Source: Photobacterium sp. Ph5 (GTDB lineage Bacteria > Pseudomonadota > Gammaproteobacteria > Enterobacterales > Vibrionaceae). From it: a stretch of DNA of 61,516 nucleotides. This document shows, one piece after another, positions 1 through 6,898 of the stretch; the first letter of the stretch is position 1, and each line of letters starts with the position of its first letter. The stretch covers positions 1 to 61,516 of the forward strand of contig NZ_JADQAQ010000027.1 of assembly GCF_022129445.1 (NCBI RefSeq), in the 5' to 3' direction. The position numbers and the translations under genes were made by a program. The notes beneath the pieces are model-generated. The model saw only the letters and a program-made list of their open reading frames with translations, was not told where the DNA came from and did no database searches.

Positions 1-54
1 TTAGTTCAAAAAAATCCCCAAGCTGCAGCTTAGGGATTTGTGTATAAGAGACAG
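1..54. mobile_element. Possible IS50-like insertion-sequence end (or adapter remnant)
   Basis: Positions 36-54, read on the minus strand, begin CTGTCTCTTATACACA. This matches 17 of 19 bases of the Tn5 mosaic end and also 17 of 19 of the IS50 outside end as I remember them, with 16 contiguous matches to the mosaic end. A 28-base near-perfect palindrome (12-39, one mismatch) sits just inside it, followed on the minus strand by a run of T. The window starts here, so the rest of any element is not visible. It could be a truncated IS4-family element, a contig that broke at a repeated IS, or a tagmentation-adapter remnant. Confidence 0.45.
12..39 (-). terminator. Hairpin with T-run on minus strand
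   Basis: A 14-base arm at 12-25 pairs with 26-39 with one mismatch, and the minus strand continues into seven T residues. It would end transcription leaving yigL, or belong to the mobile-element end that overlaps it. Confidence 0.5.
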
Positions 55-82
55 GTGTTGAACAGCCTTTCTATAGGGTTTG

Positions 83-889
83 TTATGCGTGATTAAGTAG
101 ATGTTTTTCTAAGTAGTGCGCTACCGCTTCATCAGCACTTGAACCGATAACCTCATTATCTGGCAGGGCTTGTTTCACTTTGTCATGAGAGGTGCCCATG
201 ATTAAGCCTTTACCTGCCATTGATAGCATTTCAACATCATTCATTCCATCACCAAAGGCAATACAATCATCTAATGTCAGCTCGAGCGCTTTGGCTACAG
301 CGGCTAAGGCATCGCCTTTAGAGACGCCAGCATCCATCACTTCTAAGCACCAAGGTGTAGAAAACGCGATATTAGCTTTGTCTTTAAACTCTTGATTAAA
401 TGCTTGCTCCCACTTCACCATTTTCTCATGGTCAAGATCATCTCGGGTGAAGAAGACTTTTAATACGTTATCTGTCGGCGGGTTCTCAACATCAAATAAC
501 TGGTAGTTAAAGCTATCGTGGAAATCACGCAGTGCTTCATTTTCGTGATTGAGTAGCCAATGGTCGCCTTGGTACAAGTGAATGTGTAACTCAGGATCGT
601 GCTTTGCTAGTGCAATAACGCCACGGATCACTTCAGGGCTTAAACTTTGTTGAAACACAAGATTACCGTCGGCATCATGCACACTGGCGCCATTTGATGT
701 GATCATGTAAGCCGGAATACCCAGTTTTTCACGCATTTCAGCGACATCAATATGGTGGCGACCTGTTGCAAATACAAAATGCTTATCGTGCTGATAAAGA
801 CGCTGTAAGACATCTTGAGTAAACGGGGCGATCTTATGCTCAGGAGTAAGCAGGGTGCCATCTAGATCTGAAGCAACAATTTTAAACAT
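83..889 (-). CDS. yigL: HAD-family phosphatase YigL
   Basis: A 268-residue Cof-type haloacid dehalogenase phosphatase. In E. coli YigL acts on pyridoxal phosphate and sugar phosphates in the cytoplasm. Motif I is DLDGT (D8, D10), SNGA follows near residue 44, and motif IV GDGMND lies at 213-218. The CLEVM and GVSKG segments are typical of YigL. The ATG at 889 (protein starts MFKIVASD) is preferred to an upstream in-frame start because it matches the family N-terminus exactly. It lies downstream of pldB on the same strand, as in E. coli. Identification is by remembered similarity; substrate is inferred from the family. Confidence 0.9.
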   Translation of the reverse strand: MFKIVASDLDGTLLTPEHKIAPFTQDVLQRLYQHDKHFVFATGRHHIDVAEMREKLGIPAYMITSNGASVHDADGNLVFQQSLSPEVIRGVIALAKHDPELHIHLYQGDHWLLNHENEALRDFHDSFNYQLFDVENPPTDNVLKVFFTRDDLDHEKMVKWEQAFNQEFKDKANIAFSTPWCLEVMDAGVSKGDALAAVAKALELTLDDCIAFGDGMNDVEMLSMAGKGLIMGTSHDKVKQALPDNEVIGSSADEAVAHYLEKHLLNHA

Positions 890-1046
890 GTGAACTCTCG
901 ATAGTAAAACGGGCGGTAATGGTATGTAGCATGCCAATGAGAGATTAATTCTAGAACAAGTCAATGAGGAAAAAAGAGGCTAAAGTAGGATAATTAGACT
1001 TCCGCTTTTCGATTACTTGATAAAAACGAAAGTCTGTTAGTGAAGA

Positions 1047-2066
1047 TTAAGCAAAATGCGCCAAGAGTGCGGTGATCGCTTGATTACGGAGCGGATCACT
1101 TTCAAATAGGATCTCATGGCGAGAGCCTTCAATAATCTGAAAATCACAGTGTCCTGAGCCTTGGTTTAATTTTTGATGAAAGCGCTGCTGGCAGAGGTTA
1201 TCGACAATTTTGTCTTCACTGCCTTGAAGTAACAGAACAGGGATTGTGATGGTATGGGCTTGCAGGATCGCTCGACGGGCCGCTTTAATACTTTCCCATA
1301 CCCAGTGATTACTTGCACCGCCAATGCGTAATTCAGGACGAACATCATAAAGATCGCGAAACCATTGGTAACGTGTTTGGCTATGGGTCAGTAAGTTGCC
1401 ATCGAACGGCTTTGCATAATAGGGCTTTTGACCAATAGCATACTGAGGTTGACGACGAAATAATTCGGTGATGCCGATCAAGGCTTCGGCAAAGGGCTTT
1501 AAGTAAGGTTTAACATAGATACCATGCATCGGCGCACTAAGCACGGCGCGGTCAAAAAGAGTGGGATAACGAGCCAGTGCTAAGCTGGTGATTGCTCCTC
1601 CCATTGAATGACCAAGGATGAAGTGCTGTTTATAACCTTGTGGTTTGACGATGTTTTGCATAAAAAGATGCAAGTCTTCAACGTAGTCATCAAAGTCTTC
1701 GACATACCCCAATTCATGATCGGCGACTAAGCGTTCAGATACGCCCTGACCACGATGGTCGAAGGAATAAACATGGTAGCCTTGTTTGACTAAATCATAG
1801 AACAGCTCTTGGTATTTCCAATAGGTTTCTACGCGCCCATTAACCACGATAATGACTTTATCACTGCGCTTTGGGGTTAAACTGACCCATCCTAATTCAC
1901 ATTGTTTAACACCCGTGAATTTTCCTTCGTGACGTTGTTGCCACATTTCAGTTACCGCACTCGTCATTGTGTGGTTGAAATGTTCTTCTTGAGAAAAAGG
2001 GGGAAAAGTCGAAGGTTGACAAGTCATTAAAGCGCGTCCGAAATTTATCTGTTTGAAAAGCATCAC
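1047..2066 (-). CDS. pldB: Lysophospholipase L2
   Basis: An alpha/beta hydrolase of 339 residues that removes the remaining acyl chain from lysophospholipids at the inner membrane. The nucleophile elbow GHSMGG is at 152-157 (Ser154), the acid is probably in GSEDKIVD near 285, and the catalytic His is in SRHEI (His317). Length and motifs match E. coli PldB (340). The listed start is a GTG directly followed by ATG; neither has a clear Shine-Dalgarno, and an internal ATG at 2027 is possible. It is divergent from rhtB and upstream of yigL, the enterobacterial order. Confidence 0.9.
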   Translation of the reverse strand: MMLFKQINFGRALMTCQPSTFPPFSQEEHFNHTMTSAVTEMWQQRHEGKFTGVKQCELGWVSLTPKRSDKVIIVVNGRVETYWKYQELFYDLVKQGYHVYSFDHRGQGVSERLVADHELGYVEDFDDYVEDLHLFMQNIVKPQGYKQHFILGHSMGGAITSLALARYPTLFDRAVLSAPMHGIYVKPYLKPFAEALIGITELFRRQPQYAIGQKPYYAKPFDGNLLTHSQTRYQWFRDLYDVRPELRIGGASNHWVWESIKAARRAILQAHTITIPVLLLQGSEDKIVDNLCQQRFHQKLNQGSGHCDFQIIEGSRHEILFESDPLRNQAITALLAHFA

Positions 2067-2109
2067 AGCAAATTATGGCGTGGCGATTACTGTGGATTAG
2101 TCAAAAAAT

Positions 2110-2129
2110 GTATACTTGATACAGTATAC
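2110..2129. promoter_or_regulatory. Inverted repeat, possible operator between pldB and rhtB
   Basis: GTATACT at 2110-2116 is mirrored by AGTATAC at 2123-2129 around a 6-base spacer. It lies in the divergent intergenic region, and TATACT also resembles a -10 element. It does not fit the LexA consensus (CTGT-N8-ACAG). The binding protein is unknown. Confidence 0.35.
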
Positions 2130-2232
2130 CTTATTTATCTAAGACAGAATAAGTGTATCCATATTGCTTTATTTGTTCTATTCAGGGTATAAACGCATTT
2201 TATAAATGTCATAAAAATTTCACTGAGATCAC

Positions 2233-2850
2233 ATGAGTATTGATGTTTGGTTAGCATATTTGCTCGCTGCAGTTATCTTTAGTTTTGCACCTGGCTCTGG
2301 CACCGTAAATTCAATCAGTAATGGGATGGTTTATGGCTGGCGTAAGTCATTAGCCTCTATTATTGGCTTGCAGTGTGGTATGGCTGCACACATCATTCTT
2401 GTTGGCGTAGGGCTAGGAACGATAGTCGCCGGCTCTGAGTTGGCTTTTACCATTATTAAGTGGCTAGGTGCGGTGTACTTAGTGTGGCTCGGGATCCAAA
2501 AATGGCGTGAGAAGTCAGCATTAGCCTTAGATGAGCGTGATAGCTCCGTATCAGCTGCCACATTGTTTAAACGAGCAGTGTTTGTCAATTTGACCAATCC
2601 CAAAACAATCGTGTTCTTAGTTGCGTTATTTCCCCAATTTATCAATCCATTAGAACCTCAATTACCACAGTTATTAGTACTTGGTATTACGACATTAGTC
2701 GTCGATGGTTGTGTAATGTTATTTTACGTACTATTAGCATCCCGCTTTACCCGCTATATTCGCTCAACAACGGTGATGTCTCGTTTAAATCGTTTATTTG
2801 GCTCTATGTTTATCGGATGTGGTGCTTTACTTGCCTTGGCTCGAGCGTAA
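2233..2850 (+). CDS. rhtB: Homoserine/homoserine lactone efflux protein, RhtB family
   Basis: A 205-residue LysE/RhtB-type exporter of the inner membrane with about six hydrophobic segments. The N-terminus has the SFAPGSG segment typical of the family, and RAVFVNLTNPKTIVFL is nearly identical to E. coli RhtB (206 residues). The family exports homoserine, homoserine lactone or threonine. The gene is divergent from pldB as in E. coli. ATG at 2233; the Shine-Dalgarno is weak. Confidence 0.85.
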   Translation: MSIDVWLAYLLAAVIFSFAPGSGTVNSISNGMVYGWRKSLASIIGLQCGMAAHIILVGVGLGTIVAGSELAFTIIKWLGAVYLVWLGIQKWREKSALALDERDSSVSAATLFKRAVFVNLTNPKTIVFLVALFPQFINPLEPQLPQLLVLGITTLVVDGCVMLFYVLLASRFTRYIRSTTVMSRLNRLFGSMFIGCGALLALARA

Positions 2851-2879
2851 ATTTTGATGATAGATAAAGGAAAAGTTTG

Positions 2880-4103
2880 ATGTATTCCTATGTTGCTCGT
2901 CAGCCAATTTTTAATCGTAAGCAACAGACGATTGGCTATGAATTATTATTTCGTGACGGAGAAAGCAATGCTTTCCCGAATATCGATGCGAGTGAAGCAA
3001 CATGTCGCTTAGTCATGGAAAATTACATGGCGATTGGCGACAACCGCTCTTACAAAGGTCAGCGAAACTTTATTAATTTTCCTGAGCATTGTTTGATTGA
3101 GTTGATGCCATTATTGTTGCCTAAAGATAAAGTTATTATTGAAATCCTTGAAAGTTGTCATCCAAGTGACGAACTTTTACAAGCCGTTAAACACCTCTAC
3201 CAAAAAGGCTATCTCTTTGCTCTTGATGATTTTGATTGTTGTCCTGAATGGCAACGATTCTTACCTTATGTGTCGGTGATTAAATTAGATTTACTGGCAC
3301 TTGGGATTGATCAAGCCTGTCAATATGCACTAGAAAATAAGCACTTAAAGGCGAAATTTTTAGCGGAAAAAGTCGAAACCTATGAAGATTATGCGCAAGC
3401 ACTTGATGCTGGTTTTCATTTATTTCAAGGTTACTTCTTTAGTAAACCGGAAGTACTAAAAAGCCGCAAGGTAGCGCCGTCGGAGCTAACAACGGTACAA
3501 CTACTGCATGAAATCTCCCATGATCCAGTGGATTTTTCGCGTATCGAAACCATCATTAGTCGTGATGTTTCACTGTCCTATTTATTACTTCGTTACGTCA
3601 ATACTGTGACCAAGCGTTTACGCTCGCCGATCAGTTCATTTCGCCAAGCTTTAGTGTATTTAGGTGAAGATAATTTACGCTTATTCATTGGTGTTGTGGC
3701 GACCGCACATGCTGCGCTTGATAAGCCAAAAGAGCTTTATGCCTTATCGTTATTACGCGCCAAGATGTGTGAGTTACTGGTGACAAAAGGCGGCATTGTA
3801 CTGCGCTCAGAACAAGCTTTTTTAGCTGGTATGTTCTCGTTACTGGATGCCTTGCTTGATAATTCATTAGAGAGCTTATTGGATATGATCCAGCTTCAGC
3901 CTGAAATTAAATCCGCACTTTTACAACGTAATGGACGATTAGGCTTAGTGCTGGATGTGGTTGATGCGTTTAGTACTGCAGATTGGACACGGGTACAGAT
4001 TTGTTGTCAGGTGCTTGGGATAAAAGAAAAAGTGGTGCATGAAAGTTATTTAGCAGCGGTTGAGTGGGCAGATAAATGTACCGCAGTGAATTTAAAGCGA
4101 TAA
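2880..4103 (+). CDS. EAL-HDOD domain signalling protein (YuxH type)
   Basis: A cytoplasmic protein of 407 residues: EAL domain about 1-195, then an HDOD domain about 200-390. Family members are usually non-enzymatic c-di-GMP-related regulators of motility or biofilm (CdgJ in V. cholerae is one). ExLxR survives as ELLFR (21-25), and the later E, KLD, AEKVET and QGYFF elements are kept. The loop-6 DDFG motif has become DDFD followed by CCPEW, so phosphodiesterase activity is doubtful. ATG at 2880 is chosen over a TTG one codon earlier; AAGGAAAA precedes it. It follows rhtB by 29 bases and could be co-transcribed. Role is inferred. Confidence 0.85.
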   Translation: MYSYVARQPIFNRKQQTIGYELLFRDGESNAFPNIDASEATCRLVMENYMAIGDNRSYKGQRNFINFPEHCLIELMPLLLPKDKVIIEILESCHPSDELLQAVKHLYQKGYLFALDDFDCCPEWQRFLPYVSVIKLDLLALGIDQACQYALENKHLKAKFLAEKVETYEDYAQALDAGFHLFQGYFFSKPEVLKSRKVAPSELTTVQLLHEISHDPVDFSRIETIISRDVSLSYLLLRYVNTVTKRLRSPISSFRQALVYLGEDNLRLFIGVVATAHAALDKPKELYALSLLRAKMCELLVTKGGIVLRSEQAFLAGMFSLLDALLDNSLESLLDMIQLQPEIKSALLQRNGRLGLVLDVVDAFSTADWTRVQICCQVLGIKEKVVHESYLAAVEWADKCTAVNLKR

Positions 4104-4131
4104 AAAATGGGGGCTATGTAGTCTCGCCCCC
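4102..4131 (-). terminator. Intrinsic terminator, minus strand
   Basis: GCCCCC/GGGGGC stem (4109-4114 with 4126-4131) followed on the minus strand by six T. It lies about 115 bases beyond dps and abuts the stop codon of the EAL-HDOD gene, so it probably ends dps transcripts. Confidence 0.65.
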
Positions 4132-4246
4132 GAATAGGAATCGTAATATTATAGTGTGCGAGTCAGAGGGAGCAACGCCGTTGATACAGCGCTGCAAGGG
4201 CATAATATGGCCTGACTAAATCCATATCAGCTTGTTTATCTATTAT

Positions 4247-4723
4247 TTATTGACGGTATGCGTTCAACATCCATAGCAATTTTTCTTGCTCACGAATGTA
4301 ATCTCCCATCAATGCAGCGGTACCTTCATCATTAGCATCACCTGCTTTAGCTAAAATTTTACGCTCTAAACGTAGCAAGACACTAAAGCCATTCACTAAA
4401 CCTTCTACACAATCTTTACCTTGCGTTGCATTGCGATGCTCTTTGATATCACTCGCATCTAGGTAACTGCTGAAGCTGTGATCTGGCGTATGACCAAGGG
4501 TTAAAATACGTTCTGCAAGTTCATCGATTTTTAGCTGAAGATCGGTGTAGATCTCTTCAAACTTCACATGAAGTTCAAAAAATTCTTGGCCTTTGATATT
4601 CCAGTGATAGCCACGGGTATTCATGTATAACACTTGGTAATCTGCTAATAATTTATTGAGGTCTGTAGCCAGAGCTTGTGCTTTATGGGTATCGAGACCG
4701 ATTAAATTCATTTCGCTAGTCAT
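4247..4723 (-). CDS. dps: Dps-family DNA-binding ferritin-like protein
   Basis: A 158-residue Dps that forms a 12-subunit cage, oxidises and stores iron with peroxide, and protects the nucleoid. The inter-subunit ferroxidase residues are visible with the same spacing as E. coli Dps: His40 (YHWNIKG), His52, Glu56 (Asp in E. coli), Asp67 and Glu71. The lysine-rich N-terminal tail of E. coli Dps is absent, so non-specific DNA binding may be weaker. A monocistronic unit with an OxyR-like site upstream (4817-4853) and a -10-like TATACT on the minus strand at 4789-4794. Confidence 0.92.
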   Translation of the reverse strand: MTSEMNLIGLDTHKAQALATDLNKLLADYQVLYMNTRGYHWNIKGQEFFELHVKFEEIYTDLQLKIDELAERILTLGHTPDHSFSSYLDASDIKEHRNATQGKDCVEGLVNGFSVLLRLERKILAKAGDANDEGTAALMGDYIREQEKLLWMLNAYRQ

Positions 4724-4816
4724 GCTACTTTCCTCACATATTCGATAAATTGGATAGAAAGGTTATTGCCTTTCAGAAGATGGGATCAGTATAGGAAGAA
4801 TTTAACGATAGGTATA

Positions 4817-4853
4817 ACTGTTAGGTTCTATCGAATCAATAGGAATTAGCTAT
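4817..4853 (-). promoter_or_regulatory. OxyR-like binding site upstream of dps
   Basis: Read on the minus strand the site is ATAG-N7-CTAT-N7-ATAG-N7-CAGT, against the OxyR consensus ATAG-N7-CTAT-N7-ATAG-N7-CTAT. Three tetranucleotides are perfect and the fourth matches two of four bases, all with exact spacing. It lies 95-130 bases before the dps start. E. coli dps is a known OxyR target. Confidence 0.7.
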
Positions 4854-4873
4854 GTAAAATTAGCTAGATAGGC

Positions 4874-4915
4874 GAAAGCCACTCGATGTGATTCGGCAAG
4901 TATCGGGTGGCTTTC
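4874..4915. terminator. Hairpin between patatin gene and dps promoter
   Basis: GAAAGCCACTCGAT at 4874-4887 pairs with 4902-4915 in 13 of 14 positions around a 14-base loop. The T-run is poor on both strands. It sits 25 bases after the patatin stop and is likely a 3-prime stabiliser or weak terminator. Confidence 0.5.
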
Positions 4916-4939
4916 TAAAAATACTTATTAATATTTACT

Positions 4940-5824
4940 TTACGCTGCGATTAAATCGCCGTGGCAGTTTTCACCATAACAAGGGGTGACACCGCAAATG
5001 CGGTTACCAGCTTCTTTACCCATTGCATAACCTTGCTCTAATTTATCCAGATTGCGTGTCAGACGACCCACTTGAAAGTCATTATTGGGTGCAATCACGG
5101 TGATTTTGCAGTCTTTGGGTGGATGATTAATAAAATCGAGTGCAGTGTTATAACGCTGTGCTCGTTTGATCACCGCATCAGCAAACGCAGGGTGATCGTG
5201 GAACATGGATTTGATCAGCCATGGCACCTTAGTTTCAGCTTTATGGAAACCTAAAGGCTTAGACAGTACTACCGTAATATCACGGGCCCCGCGACGGTAA
5301 GCTTCAATCACAGGGATGGAATCTGCGACACCGCCATCACTCATTGCAACACCATTGATAGTAGGGTTATGACGATAGGCAATGGGTAAGGCACAAGTGG
5401 CTTCCATCACGGGGGTCACGTTATTGCGAGTGACTTCAATGTACTCGGCTGCACCTGTTTCTAGATTTGTTGTGGTGGCAAATAAAGGGATTTGACGTTG
5501 CTCATATTTATATAAATTAAGTGGAAGATGGCGGGTACTGGTACGCCATAGCCAATCAATGTCAGTCAGGTGGCCACCATGAGTAAATCGTGAAAAATTA
5601 ATAAACTCAGGATCACGTGAATATTGGGTAATGATTTTATGGCTGCGACCGTAGTTACCACACAGGTAACCAATGAGATTGGTTGCCCCAGCTGATACCC
5701 CAATCGCAAAATCAAAGTCAACATAGTTGTTATCTAGAAAGGCATCCAACACACCGCTTGCAAAAATACCACGCATCGCGCCGCCTTCAACAACGAGTGC
5801 CCGAGAATTTTCTGCTGTGTTCAT
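4940..5824 (-). CDS. Patatin-like phospholipase (YjjU-like)
   Basis: A 294-residue patatin-family acyl hydrolase. The oxyanion loop EGGAMRG is at 13-19, the nucleophile GVSAG at 42-46 (Ser44), and the dyad aspartate in DGG at 163-165. It resembles E. coli YjjU but lacks the long C-terminal tail. No signal peptide is seen, so it is probably cytoplasmic or membrane-associated. The substrate is presumably a phospholipid or other acyl ester. It stands alone, with a CRP-like site 25-40 bases upstream (5849-5864). Confidence 0.85.
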   Translation of the reverse strand: MNTAENSRALVVEGGAMRGIFASGVLDAFLDNNYVDFDFAIGVSAGATNLIGYLCGNYGRSHKIITQYSRDPEFINFSRFTHGGHLTDIDWLWRTSTRHLPLNLYKYEQRQIPLFATTTNLETGAAEYIEVTRNNVTPVMEATCALPIAYRHNPTINGVAMSDGGVADSIPVIEAYRRGARDITVVLSKPLGFHKAETKVPWLIKSMFHDHPAFADAVIKRAQRYNTALDFINHPPKDCKITVIAPNNDFQVGRLTRNLDKLEQGYAMGKEAGNRICGVTPCYGENCHGDLIAA

Positions 5825-5848
5825 ACCAAGTGCCTATAACTAGAAATA

Positions 5849-5864
5849 AGTGACCGATATCACA
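5849..5864 (-). promoter_or_regulatory. CRP-like site upstream of patatin gene
   Basis: AGTGACCGATATCACA matches the CRP consensus TGTGA-N6-TCACA at nine of ten conserved positions. It is close to the start codon (25 bases away), which fits repression or a promoter overlapping the site. Confidence 0.45.
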
Positions 5865-5926
5865 AGAATAAATCTAGCTTAGCAGTAGTAATAGTCGGTT
5901 TTTCTTATTGCTGTGATAGGAAAAAC

Positions 5927-6784
5927 TTAACCTTTTTCTGCTTGTGTTGCGGTCACGCTTTGGCTGAGTACCTTAATACACTCAGAAAGGACTGGGTTTA
6001 AGGTTTTACTGGCGGGATAACATAGCCCTAAACGGCGGAACATCCTTGGGCCTTCTAGTGGTACTGTTACTAATTGATTGGCACTTTCTAGCACGCCTGT
6101 TGGCAAAAACGAAATGCCAAGCCCTGCTTGAACCAAGTGCATCACCTGCGTTTTATGTTCAGCTTTTGCGACGAGATTAACGGATAGGCCATCACAAGCA
6201 AGTAAACCAATGGTTTGCTGGTGGGCTTCACAAGGTGGACACTCAATAAAATCATGTTGGTGCAATTGCTCGGGTGTGACAGATGTTAAGCACGCAAGTG
6301 GGTGATTGGGCAACATACACAACACATAGTCTTCATCCCATAGTGGCAAAAAGATCTCATCTTCAGCTTTGAACATATCGAGGGTTAAGCGTGCATCCGC
6401 CGGCTTGTCATGATCAACCAATTCGAGCGATAAGTTGGCAATGTTGTGGTGTAAAGTCGCAAACACCTTCGCCAACTGGCTTTGGCTGAGATCGGGGAAG
6501 TTTGCCAAGGTCAGCGGTAATCGCTCAGTACGCTGTTGGAACAATTGCGGTAGGGTATTTACGTCATTGAGTAAACGGATCGCTAATGGGTATAAGTAAT
6601 GGGCTTCATCGGTAACATCGACCCCTTTTTTATGGCGCAAAAACAGGACGGTATTAAGCTCTTGTTCTAGCTGTTTGATACCGTTGGAAATTGACGGTTG
6701 AGACACAAAACAGCGCTCAGCGGCAAGGGTAATATTTTTCTCTTCATAAACCGCAATGAAAAAGCGTAGCAGTCGTAAATCCAT
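5927..6784 (-). CDS. LysR-family transcriptional regulator
   Basis: A 285-residue LTTR. The winged helix-turn-helix is at about 1-60, with the recognition segment SQPSISNGIKQLEQEL at about 28-43. A periplasmic-binding-protein-like effector domain fills the rest (about 90-275). It lies 114 bases downstream of the AbgT-type transporter on the same strand, after a terminator. E. coli AbgR, also a LysR protein, controls abgABT, so local control of the transporter is plausible but not shown. Effector unknown. Confidence 0.85.
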   Translation of the reverse strand: MDLRLLRFFIAVYEEKNITLAAERCFVSQPSISNGIKQLEQELNTVLFLRHKKGVDVTDEAHYLYPLAIRLLNDVNTLPQLFQQRTERLPLTLANFPDLSQSQLAKVFATLHHNIANLSLELVDHDKPADARLTLDMFKAEDEIFLPLWDEDYVLCMLPNHPLACLTSVTPEQLHQHDFIECPPCEAHQQTIGLLACDGLSVNLVAKAEHKTQVMHLVQAGLGISFLPTGVLESANQLVTVPLEGPRMFRRLGLCYPASKTLNPVLSECIKVLSQSVTATQAEKG

Positions 6785-6854
6785 CGTAAGTAACCTTCTA
6801 TGATGCTAAGTGAGCAGGTTATCACAGCAATAGGATTTAGCGGGAAACAGACGT

Positions 6855-6880
6855 AAAAAAGCCGGACATGATGTCCGGCT
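6855..6880 (-). terminator. Intrinsic terminator after the AbgT-type gene
   Basis: AGCCGGACAT/ATGTCCGGCT stem (6860-6880) followed on the minus strand by six T. It separates the transporter from the LysR gene, so the latter probably has its own promoter or relies on read-through. Confidence 0.85.
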
Positions 6881-6898
6881 AAAGGGAATAATTGGTGA

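Noticed and set aside
2110..2129. Dyad read as an SOS box
   Set aside because: On the reverse strand CTGT-N8 is followed by TACA rather than ACAG, so it fails the consensus and is reported only as an unknown inverted repeat.
2331..2645. 104-codon open frame antisense to rhtB
   Set aside because: Fully inside a well-supported membrane-protein gene, with no independent signals.
4817..4853. Fur box upstream of dps
   Set aside because: The ATAG/CTAT tetranucleotides fit OxyR spacing much better than any GATAAT-type Fur arrangement.
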